Origin: Marthasterias glacialis | Taxonomy: Eukaryota; Echinodermata; Asteroidea; Forcipulatida; Asteriidae | Reading direction: 5' to 3' | NCBI GenBank assembly: GCA_911728455.2 | Contig: OU452236.1 | Span: forward strand, 7,558,171 to 7,622,170 | Length of the DNA stretch: 64,000 bases | Shown: piece by piece, positions 44,460-57,800 of the stretch | How the letters are laid out: each line of letters opens with the position of its first letter | Numbering within the stretch: the first letter of the stretch is position 1 | Made by a program: the position numbers and the translations under genes | Notes under the pieces: generated by a model | What the model was told of the DNA's origin: nothing | The model's database searches: none | What the model saw: the letters and a program-made list of their open reading frames with translations, nothing else

Positions 44460-47400
44460 ACATATGAACTGGGGTGATATATATATAACATAGTGAAATG
44501 GCATTAAACGTGAAGACAACAAAAATACCAGGTATGATATCAACGTGATGTGATGTCTTCAACATTCTAAATTAGGTGTTATTTGAAAGCTTTTATTCTC
44601 ATCTATTTTATGAGCAAATTATCCCAGTTTTTAGTTTTTGCGCGAAGTACCGGCTTGGCATGGAGCGTCATAAATGGTGCTGTCTTTACAAATGTCTGCT
44701 AATGAACTTTTAGTCTCCATTAAATTTCAAACAAGGACAACACTCTGACTTGTGCTTATGGGCGAGAAAATTCCTTAAATCCTGTACTGTCTCTTTGGAA
44801 CGGAACAATGTTATTTTTACTATCACAAAAAATCAGCCACCCATGACCTTGTTATTATACATTCATTCATGTGCCCAGAATGGGAAACTATTAATGTGCT
44901 CTAATTTGCAAAAGCACGCATCACATGGGGGAGAGAGCCGGCAGGGCAACCCTGCTTTTTTTCTGGCTGCTGATGATAGTGATGCTTGGGTGGACGAGCC
45001 CATCCAGGCAGAAAGGTTGTGGCTCCACGTTGGGATCGGTCGTAAAGCGCAGCGAGACGATCGCCCGTCTGGATCAGCCGAGGTGTAGATCCCGGCGCCA
45101 TTTTCTTTGACGTCTGACATTTTCCGCATGAAGATTTGTTAATTTGTTTGTTTTTAATGTGGCTTGTCATTTCTGCACACTAGAATGTCAAGGAGTGAGC
45201 TGCGTTGATGTGCTGTCATTTCAAGATCTTTATTTTGGGTCATGGCTATTTTAGAAATGGAGCTCAAAATTTAGGCAAAACAGTAGGCCTACATCAATTC
45301 AAGCTGTAGGCCTATGTGATACACCTTACTTTCACCTACAGTGCCAAGTTGTATCCTTAACACACATGAAAGGAAATCGGTGCTTATGTTTAAATCAAGA
45401 GTATTTGCAAAAACTTATCAATGAACTTATCCTCAAATAAATGTAAATGAATCATTCAAAACCAGATAGAAGTATAAAATGCTAAGCTTAAGATGCTAAT
45501 AAGTAAAGGAAACAATTAATCTAATTAAGAGCTACAAAGAGACAAAGGGTGGAAGTGACACACTGATGGGCGATTACACACTTTACACCCAATGAGATTG
45601 GACTTTTTGAAATCCCACTTAATGCCTTTTCCTCAGCTTGGTTTCTGACTGTCCTTTTGTTTTAAGACGGAGTCTTCACGTTACTCACCAAATGGAAACA
45701 ATTCTTAGTACCTCATCTTGTATTTTTCATACTATGGAGTAATTCATAAAAGTATGTTTGTGGTGGCAATTCCTTATTTGCTGACTATGAGTTAAAGGTG
45801 GTGTTTGTTGTGCAGACTTATCCTAGAACAAGTAGTTTTCTTTAACAGTGAGAGTGACTGCCCCTTTAAGAGGCAACCTGATTGATATGCGTAAAACGTA
45901 TTGGTGGTCTACATATGACAGTGTCTCTGAAGGGACCCTAATGATCTACCTAATCCTTGGACAAACAGTTAATGGATACAACTGAAACAACAAATGCTTT
46001 GGCTTCTCTGGGACACCCTAGACCCAAACACGGACAAAATCAACTCAGCCCCGAAGCCCGGTGGATACAAAAGCACAACATTTACAGTGAAGGAAGCCGC
46101 CACGACCATCTCCCAGGGGCACTGTGAAAGCATCTTCGCTTCGTTCTCGTGGACGCAGATGCCCCAATTAAGGGGCCAACTCCATCAGGGAAGCTCCAAC
46201 ATTTTAAAAATATTCCCCTCTCTGTTAGAATCTGGGGGCACGGGGACACTATTAAAAAACTCCTCGGGGGTACCTGCCCCTGTCTCGCTATTCCAACGCA
46301 TACAACTGGATAATTTACCGGTTGGTGGCGTTGTGTAGGATGAACAGCCAGGTTGGGATCTGAAATCGTTGCTTATTAAATAGCCTGTCAAACTCTTCAC
46401 GTAAAAACGTGAACAAACATGCCTTCAGGGTTGGCTGTCGTAACAACCTAGGCAGTTTGTCTTTGGGGGGGAACCCTACGTAGTCTGGTCCCAGTGGGAT
46501 ACGGGGACTAAGACCCAAATTGGAATTCATGCTTGCGTTGTTTTAATCCATTGCTATTTCTGTCTCCCAGAATGCTCAGACACATGGTGTCTCACACTAG
46601 TCCGCTTTGGTAATTATTTTCCCCTGAAAAGCTACGGATTTCAAAGGCAGTAATGTTTTGAAAGTAAACGAGAGGAGCTAAAGAGCCACTGTCTAAGAAT
46701 CAAATTACAGTGATAATGCCTCTTTAACAACTTTTCATAAATATCGAGACAGTTTAGGCATTCCTATTGGTTGAAAGGTGGTCACATGACTGTGTTCAAC
46801 CTGATATTAAATGGATGATAAAGACACGGCAGGAGCTGTTTAAGGTCGGTTATTTCAGTCTGGTTTTTTGCTTTAACACTAGAAACCGTATATGGAGAGG
46901 CGCGGAACAGACCCATAGTGCAAAGCTGGGCTCCTGAACGTGAGCAAGGTTTGTTGTGTCGTTCTCTGATTTATTTTCTGAGCAACAAAAGGGCATTTAT
47001 GAATGGGAATAAAAGAGTGGTGTCTTGGTCTTAATCGGCCGTTTAAAACCTTACAGTGACGCGGCCATACGATTAAAGAATGAGATAGCGAGACACATAT
47101 CTGAGTTACACTGGAAACTGTGGTGCACATCTACACTAAGAAGGGTGTTGAGGATCACGTAACTCATACCACAGCCAAATATTGGCCTGACTTAACCAGC
47201 CCTTCTGAGCCTATCCCTGCGTGATTTATCATCAATAATAGTTCTCTCACCAACGCCAGTCGCCATGGCAAGCACATTTTTTAAAAGTGCAGAGCGCGGC
47301 TTGTTGCCCATTAATCATCCAATCATGTGGTGCGGTTGTCCTCACCCCCATCACCCCCCCCCCCCTTCCAAACAAAGGGGAAGAAAACAAACGCAGATTC

Positions 47401-50400
47401 CTGGGTGTCTGATGGACATGATTGATTGCTGGTTGAGAGGTAGAGATAGGGTCACCAAAATGCCTCCCCCCCCCCCCCCAATGCACATGTCATCAGTACC
47501 GGGAGGGTGATTCCATCACAGAAAAATTCCTTCCTTCAAACCGAAGCACTTTTTTAGAAAGTGAAAGCAACAAAGTACCTGCTCTGCTCATCTACTTCCC
47601 CCAAAATAAGTTGTTTACGTGGCCATTTAAAAAAAAAAAAAAAAAGTTCCTGCGCTTGGCCTAGAAAGGTTCATATTATGCTTTATGAACGTTCTCCCAA
47701 ACTGTTGTTTACGTGACAATCTTGACCCCCTTGGAAACTGTATATACTAAATGCATTTTTTTTGAGGGGGGGGGAGGAAAAAAACTTGAAGAGGAAAAAT
47801 TCAAACCTTCATTAACATACAGAGAGCTTGACAACTGCTCAGTCAGTATTGATTCATATCTATTTTTATCGATAGATACACTCATCATCAGTTGTTTTCA
47901 AGATCTTTATGACATCTGCTGCTCCTAAATTTGTGCAAAGTTGTTTTCGCACCACAATAATAAGAGGTAGTTCTATTTAGCATCACGTCTCAAAATCCCT
48001 TCTTGTAGGAGAGTGTAGAAACTTCTAGTTATAATTTATATTATATGTATTTCAAATGATAGAATCAGTTTAAGTGCAATGTATTGTACTCATTCTTTTT
48101 TAGGAATTTAGAAATTAATTAATATTATACTCTGTTTGCTTCACTCAATAATCGTACACTTGTTGAAGGATTTCTTGTTTGAATTATGAAAATGTAAATG
48201 TTATTCACATGTACCAGAGCAGAGAGTAACAGTGTCCTTACTTGTGTGGTCTTAATGACGAGACAGTATTAGATTAACAGCTTTAAGTTCAAAGGTTAGA
48301 AGCGCGGATTACGTTAAGTCAGTGAAATCGACCAATGACTGTGCAACCAAAGACCTAGCATTGCCATTGGCTCAACCGTCTCACCTGTCGCCCTGGGCTA
48401 ATTTATGCACATTTGAAATAAGCCCCGTAGCTGTGTTAGAAGATTGATTGGACGACAGTAGATGTAAAAAGTGATGTCATGAAAGGACGAGAATGTTTGC
48501 ATCCTTGTCAGGTTGAACCAATGTCCTTATGAGACAGACGGTCCTTCATTATTATGTCAAGGATCCCTACCAATCAAATTTCAGTCAAGTTGGAACCGTC
48601 CAAACAGAATGAAGACTTCTTCAAATCAAACCGTCAAATCCTTCCCTCATCAGCGGAAAAACAAAAAAGTATGGAGTCACTCATACAAGTTGGAGAAAAT
48701 CTCAGTATGATCTTTAACTTGCTGTGTTGCGGTTATCTTTAATATTCCAAATTTGTGATGGAAAATATTCAAACCATCTTATGATTCAGTTGGGAGAATT
48801 CACAAGACAGTTTTCCGATGCTGAAGTGTGATTGATTCACCCCACTGAAGCTTTGCAAGTTTCCGGTCAAGGAGATATTCACCTTCGGTAACCCATGTCC
48901 CTGTAACAACAACTTGTCTAAAACATAAAAAAATAATATCTATATTTTGTACGGTGCAGAAGGATGGCAGAAGGATGTAAAGCAGCAAAGTAAAACATTT
49001 TGTCACAGCAGAAGGTTGTAGGCAATACTTTGTTATTTTGGTGTGTACCCTTGATATGTTTGTTGCTAGAATTACTCTCAAATCATGCTTTTCCCTTCCC
49101 ATGTGAAGTTCAAGTTTCCTGAATAATTACATTTAAATGGCAAAACGACCCCCGAAACAACCAAACTTTCACAGTTGAAACACAATATTGTACGTTATTT
49201 GCTCACAACCTTTTGCTGGTCGCACTTTTTGTTACGTCCCTTTGCCTGGTTGTCAAAATGTTTAAAAGTCTATGTAGTCAAGAACCATTTATACTTCAAT
49301 CTACACCAATATCCTTTTTTTTTTTCACTTAAAAATGGTTCCACAATTCCTTCAAACTGTTATACTTAGAGCATTACACCCTCTGCAGCAACAAAAGTAT
49401 GCTACTTGACTAATATTTCCCCCCTTTCCGTTTTGAAACTAAGCCACAGATCCAGTCTCAACGGGATTATGGTAAAGCCTTCCCCAAATAAATATTATTG
49501 TTGTAAGGAAATCAATTAAACATGCGAGTTTTTTTGTGTGTGTGTCTCTCCATCTCCCAGCGGCGTGAGAGCCAAGGACATCAGGAGATGTTGTCTTCGT
49601 CCAAATCCTATTAGAGGAATCCAGAGAGAGCCCTTCTTGAGACTCAGCTCAAGTCAAACCAACACACAATGCCGTTCTTTTCTGCCCCTGCTTGCCTTTG
49701 GTGATATATATCTTGGACAAGCAGCCGATTACATTCTAGATTCTATAGCGTAGGGAATGAACCACAGCGCTTAATTTTCAGTGGTGTACAGTTTTTTTTA
49801 TTATCTGCGGCTGAACGTTTTTACATAAATTGTTGCATTTTGGCAGGGACAATCTCTTCTACACCTCAAGGACAGGTAGTCTCAGAGTCTAGATAACCTT
49901 CCAGAGAGATTTCATTGTGATGAAAGGATTAGTTATTACTTTAAAGTCCCCAAATTTGTTATTGAACTCCTTTTCATTTCCTTCGATTACAATTCAATTT
50001 AGTAAACACACAAATTAGTGCCTTTCAAAATGTCATATCATTCACCTTGAAGAAAAATTTGATAAACTGAAAACTTTTCATCGCTTTTTCCCCCTGTTCA
50101 TTCGATTTAATTCTATCTCAGAAACAAACATCCAACCAAATAGACTTCCACCCTCGCCACAAAATTGAATGAACAAATTATTCCCAAGAAATTTCATTCC
50201 ATGCATAAATACAATTATAAAGGAGAGAAAACAAAATAGCAACAAATAAAATGGGATTATTTGCTTCCCATATTTGTCATGCTTCAGGAAGAGAGACTCC
50301 ACGTGTAGTTTTCCCCGACTTGTGGAGAGTCACTTTGTTTTCCAACTGACTGCCTGACCTTGAGGTTTAGTCTTTTCCCTTTTCGTTTTTAGGTCGCACA

Positions 50401-53400
50401 AGGGAGGACGGAGGAATCCTTTTGCACGCATCAACAGATGCCTGGCTGAGCTAAACCCTCCTCCCCCCAACTCAATCGTGAAAAAACAGCGACACAATCT
50501 GACTTCGCTTGACAGCATTTGAGGTTCTTAAGACCTAGAAAAGAACGTCATAACTGGGTTAAAAACCAATTTCCATTCTCTTGCTTTCTATTTCTGGAAG
50601 CACAACCATGCATGGCTGGGTGAGCCAAGTTTTTTTGGGGGAGTTGTTTTGAATCCATCACGTCTCAAGTCGTACCCGAGAGAAATTGAAGCACAAATAA
50701 CTGACTGTCTAAATGATCATCTTTCCTTTAATTTGGTTTGCAGGAAACTGTAATTTTACACTTTTCTCCTCTTCTTTTGATGTTGGTCCTGGCCAACGTA
50801 GCATGACAATGCAAGCTGTCAAGGAATTATAAAGGAATAAAAAATTTGAAAATTCTACAGAACTCAGCAATTCTCCCACCAACTCAAGATAACAAAAGAT
50901 GTTTAAATTCCCAGCACAAGAAGGGGGGGGGGGGCCCACCTAAAAATATGGGCCACATAAGACTCAAGACTTATACGTCTGTGACAATACATCCAAAGAT
51001 AGAAACTGCAATGCTAGTAAATTAACAAAGGAGCAGAACACACCGGAGCATGACATCAACAATGCTGCCCCAAACCAACCAGGAGTGTCGTCATGGACGC
51101 AGTGGCAAGAAAAACACATTTTAGTACAATGATATGGGTGAAGTGGCGAGTAAGGTAAAAACACACAGCCCTGATAATTAACACCCGACATACTCCACTT
51201 CTTTCTTACTAATCAACGGCAGAATCATACACTGTCCAATTCCTCCAGGGGGGGCACTAATGGCTCCCTCGATTCCACACACGTCATCCCGCAATCCAAT
51301 TTCACCTCGGCTGATATTGTCCGCTGCTCCGGCACTCTCTCCCTCTCCCTCTCCAGGTCTCGTGCTCCGTGTACCGGTCTACACTCCGGCTAGGCGGATA
51401 GGAACGGGGATAAATGGCCAGGAACGGCTTAGCGCAAATGGTGTGACGGATGGCACTCCATACAGGAAATCTTAGGCACTACAGCAAAATGTCAAGAGCT
51501 ACATTTCCCAGTGTAATAACCAAGTGTGTTGGGAAAATGGGGATACAGATTAATGATCTGAATAATATCAAAACTCGCCAAGGTATCGGTACATTGTATT
51601 GTTTTCCTTTGTCCCCAATCTAAATGAATTCTCAATCTAAAAGGTGTTTGGTTATTACAGCCTGATATTAAATTTTATACCTGAAATTCAAGCTGGACAT
51701 AAATATCGTCTTTTCTGTACATTTAATACGATGGGTGAATTTTTGCTCATATTACTATAACTCTTCTTTATTAATGTCAAACCAGTATTTATGAGAGTGT
51801 AACATGAAACCTTAAAAACATTCCATTTCTTTTAGAGAAAATGGTAAACATCTTCTATATTATGAGGGAATTCAGCATAATCAGGTACCGGTGGTTGTTT
51901 TCTGTAAAAGGGTAATAGTGCTTTCTTTCTTTCAGATTGGATAATTGTAATACTTCAGTCTTTGCACGATTGTTAACGTCCTCTAAGTTTCCCTGAGGGT
52001 TCAGCTCACAATTGTGATGAAGTGGGCCACTGCATAATCCTGGGTCTATTTCAGACATGACACCCATTTTGATTTCTGTCAACTCGTGCATACAAACAAA
52101 CAAAACGGCCATTCTATGTCCAGAAGTTTTACTCCAATCTACCTTTTTTGTTGCAAGTACATAACACTGATTTCCAATTGAAAAAATCGAAATGGACGAA
52201 CTTCGACAAAGTTTTTTTTTTCCAACCATAAAAAAAACTCAATATTCATTATCAAACATGTAAAATACACAGAACCCCATGAAATTTGCAAATGTACTAC
52301 ACATTTCAACATTATTTAGTACAAGATCCCATAAAAATAAGCACAGAGATCTTCAAGAAAAGCTCAACTCAAGAAACCATCAATGAAACGTTCATGTTTT
52401 ATCCCCCCGTGTTTCTAATTTATCTCCCCACGAATGCAAAGAGACTAACACCCCGTCATCACCTACATTAGATTAAACATTGTTTTTAATATAATTAGTC
52501 TGGCTACATCATGCATCTGCCGTAGCAGTTGATAAATATGTACAGCTAAGGGTAAACTCGGCTCCAGTCTAATTTCGTTAGAAACAGATGGGAGATGTAG
52601 ACACGGGCAACTCAAATGACTCGACGGCTCTCCCTGTTTCGTTCGGAAATCTGTAAATGCAGGGAAAATCTTCCCCTTGAGCCAGGGAGCCGTTTCTAGC
52701 CTAACCCAACGAATAATTTTTTTCACTCAGGATTTCGGGCCAGACAGACAAATAAAAAAAATTGTTTTTGCGGAGAGGTTGTTCTGATCAGTAGAATAGA
52801 TATGACCCAATGTATACAAAGGACAACAGAATTTAGTTTGTCATCTTTTATGTGTTGGCTGATGGACGGCACTCAACGTGATTGTTAATTTTGATAGCCA
52901 CATGGTGTGCATTTTGAAATGGAAAGTGTGGGACGATTTCTTTTTAGTTTAACTGATGGATTAAAATTCCCAAAGATTAAACTGATACAAAGAGATTTGA
53001 ATCCACGTATCATCGTTCAGAAGGTAAAGAAGTTTAAATTTGTTACCATCAAAATATTGTAAACAAAACAAATAAACAGATGATGGTAATAATCCAAGTT
53101 CAAATAAAAACATATGGTTGCTAAATTGACTCTAGTCCTGAACAATACCATTATGTGTATTAAAGATTTTTAAATTAATTTTCGGCATACATCAAAATGA
53201 AATTAAGCTTACTGTCTTTCCATCATTTTGTGATGAGTATTATAGTTTCATTCTTTTTCAAGCCTTAGGAATACCTTGATAATTACAGAAAACTGATACA
53301 CAGGGGTAACTTCCTTCTAACCTGGATTGAAGCAATCATCATCAAAGGGCCTAATGTCCAAAAGCACAACAAAATTGCTGAGCATAGAAACAGATTACCA

Positions 53401-54650
53401 GCCAATATGCCATGTAATGTGTACAGTTTGTGACTGGTTCCCCGCTAATTTTTGCTTAGCAGACAAATTTGCTAATATTTTCTGCTTCACGACTTTATGA
53501 CTGCTAACTACGAAATGGGACCCGACTATTCACAATTGGTTTTAATCATTTATCTGAAACGATTAAATAGTAGTACAAAATACAAATAGCGGCCAACCAC
53601 ATGGCATTCATGGTTTTGAAATAAACAGAACAAATTGCAAAAATGTGGAGGTAAATGCAGAGGCTCTACTATAGGGTCGAAATGTGAAGCCATTAACAAT
53701 TTTTTGCTTAAAAGCACACTATGATAATCCTACAGAACTGGTTCCAGTTGGCACAATCGGCTATACCGATCAATGGAAGTATGCACCTCCCAACCCTAAT
53801 GAGTTTGCTCGGAAAGTTTTGTGCTCACTGATAAACCATTGTCAGTGTGTGTGTCTATTAAACAAACGGTCAATACTAGCAATTTGTCTAAGGATCAATA
53901 ATGCCCTTTGAAACCTGCACAATACGCAACGACCCCCTAAATCTTTTCTTTGTGACCGGAATCGATCAGTTGGAGGATTAATTAATTCTAAACTGACAAT
54001 TTACACAGACATTCTTTTCATACGTCTTGGAAGAGAAGTTTGGTTTATAAAAACACAAACAGAAGAGGTTACAAACACGGCCTAATCCATCAAGATTTGA
54101 GATCTTAAGAAACTAGAACCACTGTATCAGACCAAACAAGTCCGATCTCTTAAAATTCAGGTTATAAACCACACGGGAAACTGACTGGGTAAATTCAGGT
54201 TAGTTTTCTAATAGCTTTAGGACATTTTCAACCTCCCCTATATTGTATGCACTTCCCATTAATTTTTAACCAACTTCAACAATATTGGAATATGGTTTTG
54301 TAAACAGATTCCAGATTTTATTTCAAACTATTTGTGCCAGCCTGGATTCTGTGTTCTCCGTTTACATTTAAAAGTCTAATTTTTATGACAGACAAAAATA
54401 AACAGTACATCATTTGTGGCTTTTACACAACAATTCCAGACATATTGGAAACCCATGCCCCAAAATACATTTGCCATGCTGTTTTGTTCGTTCCAAGTCT
54501 GGGAAATTGGCAAGACAAATTTCTGCAGACTTTTAAAACTCTGCATGTGAAATCTTTAACATCTGATATTTTGAGGGATATTTTCTTGCCTAGGATCAAC
54601 TAGCAAGTTTCCAGCCTAGCCAATAATAGCTCAGTCGTTTCAAGGCATAC
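44460..54650 (-). other. Large upstream Pbx intron, part 5
   Basis: Patches with raised GC/CpG and few stop codons stand out at 44890-45130, 46000-46540, 46680-47140, 48280-48500, 49540-49760, 51240-51480 and 52450-52740; these are candidate regulatory elements or decayed sequence. A dispersed repeat copy lies at 53407-53510. G/C runs occur at 47354-47365, 47466-47479, 47766-47774 and 50923-50934. No protein family is recognisable in any frame. 45200-45950, 49780-50050 and 52750-53380 show nothing specific. Confidence 0.45.
53407..53510 (+). repeat. Dispersed repeat, copy 2
   Basis: Matches 13211-13320: CATGTAATGTGTACAGTTTG, then TGACTGGTTCCCCGCTAATT and ATTTTCTGCTTCACG align in the same order and orientation. 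Confidence 0.5.
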
Positions 54651-54693
54651 TAACTGTGCATTTGATTGGTCACATGAACACAGAGGAATAACC

Positions 54694-54802
54694 ATAATTT
54701 GGGTTATTAAAATGACTTTTGAAAATTTACCATTTCGGTGAACGTCGACAGTTACTGCAGTATCTTGGTGACGTTCACCGAAATTTTAATAATCCAAATT
54801 AT
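54694..54802. mobile_element. Hairpin-forming (MITE-like) element with one-sided insertion
   Basis: The right arm (54770-54802, GACGTTCACCGAAATTTTAA and on) is the reverse complement of the left arm (54694-54713 plus 54734-54746), with one mismatch. The left arm is interrupted by 20 extra bases (54714-54733). The centre is 23 bases. No transposase is visible. Confidence 0.7.
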
Positions 54803-57800
54803 CATACATTGCACCAACACACAACTGATAGAAAGGGGAGAAAATTAAGCCAAACACAATATACTGCTACACTATAAAATGACTTCAATAAAGTATTGAA
54901 TAAAGTGTTGGTAGGTCATAAGCTAATTCCATGGTGCCAAGTGATACAAAGATCTCCCGCTTTGTCAGACTCCACAGTTACCCTCTAAGCTAGTCAAATC
55001 CTTAAGCACTCTTGTGTAAGTTAGAGATTTAAATACAGCTTCCAAACTGCATTGAAAATCAGTGCAAAAAAGTTCAATGACAGCAGCTATAGGGCTGTCA
55101 AAAAAAAAGAAAAAAAGAAGTGAAATGCAGGTTCAACTCTCCATACCGCTGACAAAAGGACAAGTTTCAATGGGGGAAAAACACCATGCTGCCATTTGGG
55201 TGATAAACAGCCTTTGAGAAACGGTCGTTCAACTGCTCATTCAACTGTGGGTACTGTTCAGATTCAAAGACATATTTCACGGGGAGCCCAGACAAAAAAG
55301 ACCCTTTCCGCACAATGGAAATATTGGAGTGACTTTACGGCACTTTAGCGAGCACTGGCCCTTAGATCGTAGAAACTACTCGCTTGTATGGGATTGTTCT
55401 CCGGGTGCTGGTGGCTTAAATAGGCTGTGAACAAAAAGCAAGGTAAATCAGTTGGCTCGACTCCAGTTGAATCTGGGTCGACGTTTGGGTCAGTGATCAG
55501 GGTAGATACAACTGTACATAACCCGGTATCAAAACTAACTTTAGATTGGGTCCAAGAACTAATGGCATTTCACTCATTGGTTTAGATGAAAGGATTGAGG
55601 TGTAAAAGACTGACTCATGAATCTTTTTGCATGTGTCTGCTTCAAAAAAAGAATACATGATTTTTAGCAAAGTATTTGGTTCTTTGTTACAGAAACATGC
55701 TTAATACTTCGATTGCCTCCATGGCCCGGATCACCGCCTTTGTGCCCTTTGGAATGTTTCAGAAGAAACAAAAGTCTTCCTTCTAGAGGTGCCTTTCATC
55801 AAGAAAAAAACTGCCCTGCCCTGATACAAGAACAAAGTATTAGGCGTACAGAAGGTTTAACCAGCATTGCATTTTACACACTAGCTTGAACTTGCACCAA
55901 AGAGCAACGCATGTTATTCAACACAACAAAATGTATGCAGTTGTAAATTTACACTCCGTAACGTTGTAAATCTGTTCACTGCATGAAGACGCACTGTCAT
56001 GGGGGTAGTATAAACTAACATGATTTCTGTGTACTTTTCAAAAATGCACCTTCCAACCCAGGCAATTTCCAATCTCCTTTCAGATTGTCCGATTATGAGG
56101 AAAGAATCAGGTGATGGCAATGGACTGAGAGGTGGCAACTTGAAGACTGTAAACACTAGCCTCAGCACCAGGGGGTTTATTTAGACAACTAGAGAGCTTA
56201 AAACATCACACCCCTGGCTGGAGAAACAAACCAACTGAAAGCTTTTGACTTAATACTGCAAAAAAGGGGGGCATAAATTACTCTTTGTCTCAAACAAATC
56301 CTTTAATTTAAAAAAGAAGAAGCCATTTTTATGGGTAAACACTACGCAGTTTTGCTGGAATTTATAACAGGTAATTCTGTTAAACCCAGTATGCTTGTTA
56401 CAAAAGTAAGGAACTTGGTTACAAGTGCTAAAAAACATACAGCAAAGCTGCAGCCATGTGTGAGTTAAATTTATATCTGGAGAATGGTACTAATGGAATT
56501 AATACGGAAAGTAAATGAATAAACTTTCGTCCACCAGTCAAAAAGTGTTTTTCTAACAGCCTATCAGCTTAAATGTCAAAAGTTCAAAGATGAAAACTAA
56601 ACACTTCAACTTGGATTATTGGTTTACTGAAATAATGGCAAGTTGATGGGGAGAAAGGAGACTTGGCACTGGGTGATGTTTATTTGCTCAACCTAAGTGC
56701 CTTAAGAAATCCCCCTACGGCATAAAACTTCCTGATCTTTAGCAAAAAAATACATGGTTTTGTAACCTCAACTTGTGAATTTAAGGTAAAAATAAATATA
56801 AGATTGGTAAACCTTCACAAAAGCTCATGAAGGGAAAAAGTATGTTTTTTCTGAGAGAAAATTAACCCACATCCTCCGGTTTTCATCCTCTTATTTTTAT
56901 CAAATTCAGTGGCCACATTTTTAGAGAAACAACAGAAATGGTTTATTTTTTGTCAGGGATTTTGTGCAAAATCATATCAGATTTATTACAGCTGTGGCAA
57001 TTGAAAAGCAACAGAGATTTGTGAGATCTTCAAATGCTCAACTTTTATGGTATTTTAGACAGGAATAATTCTCTGGAGGATTTGTAAAGAGACAAACTTT
57101 ATATTCAGTCAGCTTTCAGATTGAAACTAATTTTTTTTCTTTAATTGAAAGTCTCTCAGCATGAAAATAAGAACAAAAGAAAACCTAAAGGTTTGCTCCA
57201 AGTTATGTGATTAATTAGTCAACCTACATAAAGGACTTGCATACAATACATCACATGGTTTTTGTTAAGCTGGTGCAACATGATAAATGAGATCAACTTA
57301 GAAAGGGGTTCCTTTGTTTATCTGGTCACACAAATAAACAATATGTGGCAAATTGGGTGGTCTTAAACATTCCACCTCACCAAAACAACTTGGTCTTGAA
57401 AACTAACTGAAAACAACCTGGACAACAGTATAACCATGGAATGATATAACAAGGATTCAATATCCCGCACTCTGCATCAATATTGACAAATATTTTTAAA
57501 AGGTCGCATTTTGAAGTGATCATTTTGTCTAATACTTACTTCAGTTTTATACATAGTTCAATTAATTTCAAAAGATGTTGTATACTAGGAACATTGCACC
57601 TGATTAGTTCGAAATGCAGTTCTGACTGCCATTCACATTCTACTGACAAAGCTGCCCCCAAAGGAGCCTTGTTGGAGGGAAAGCTATTGCAAATCTCTAG
57701 CAATGTTCAAACATCATCACTGTGTCCAACTTCTTTGTGTAAAATGTCAGTAACTCCATCTAATCTATTCATGTTGGATGCATGGGTAGGTTGGTATCCC

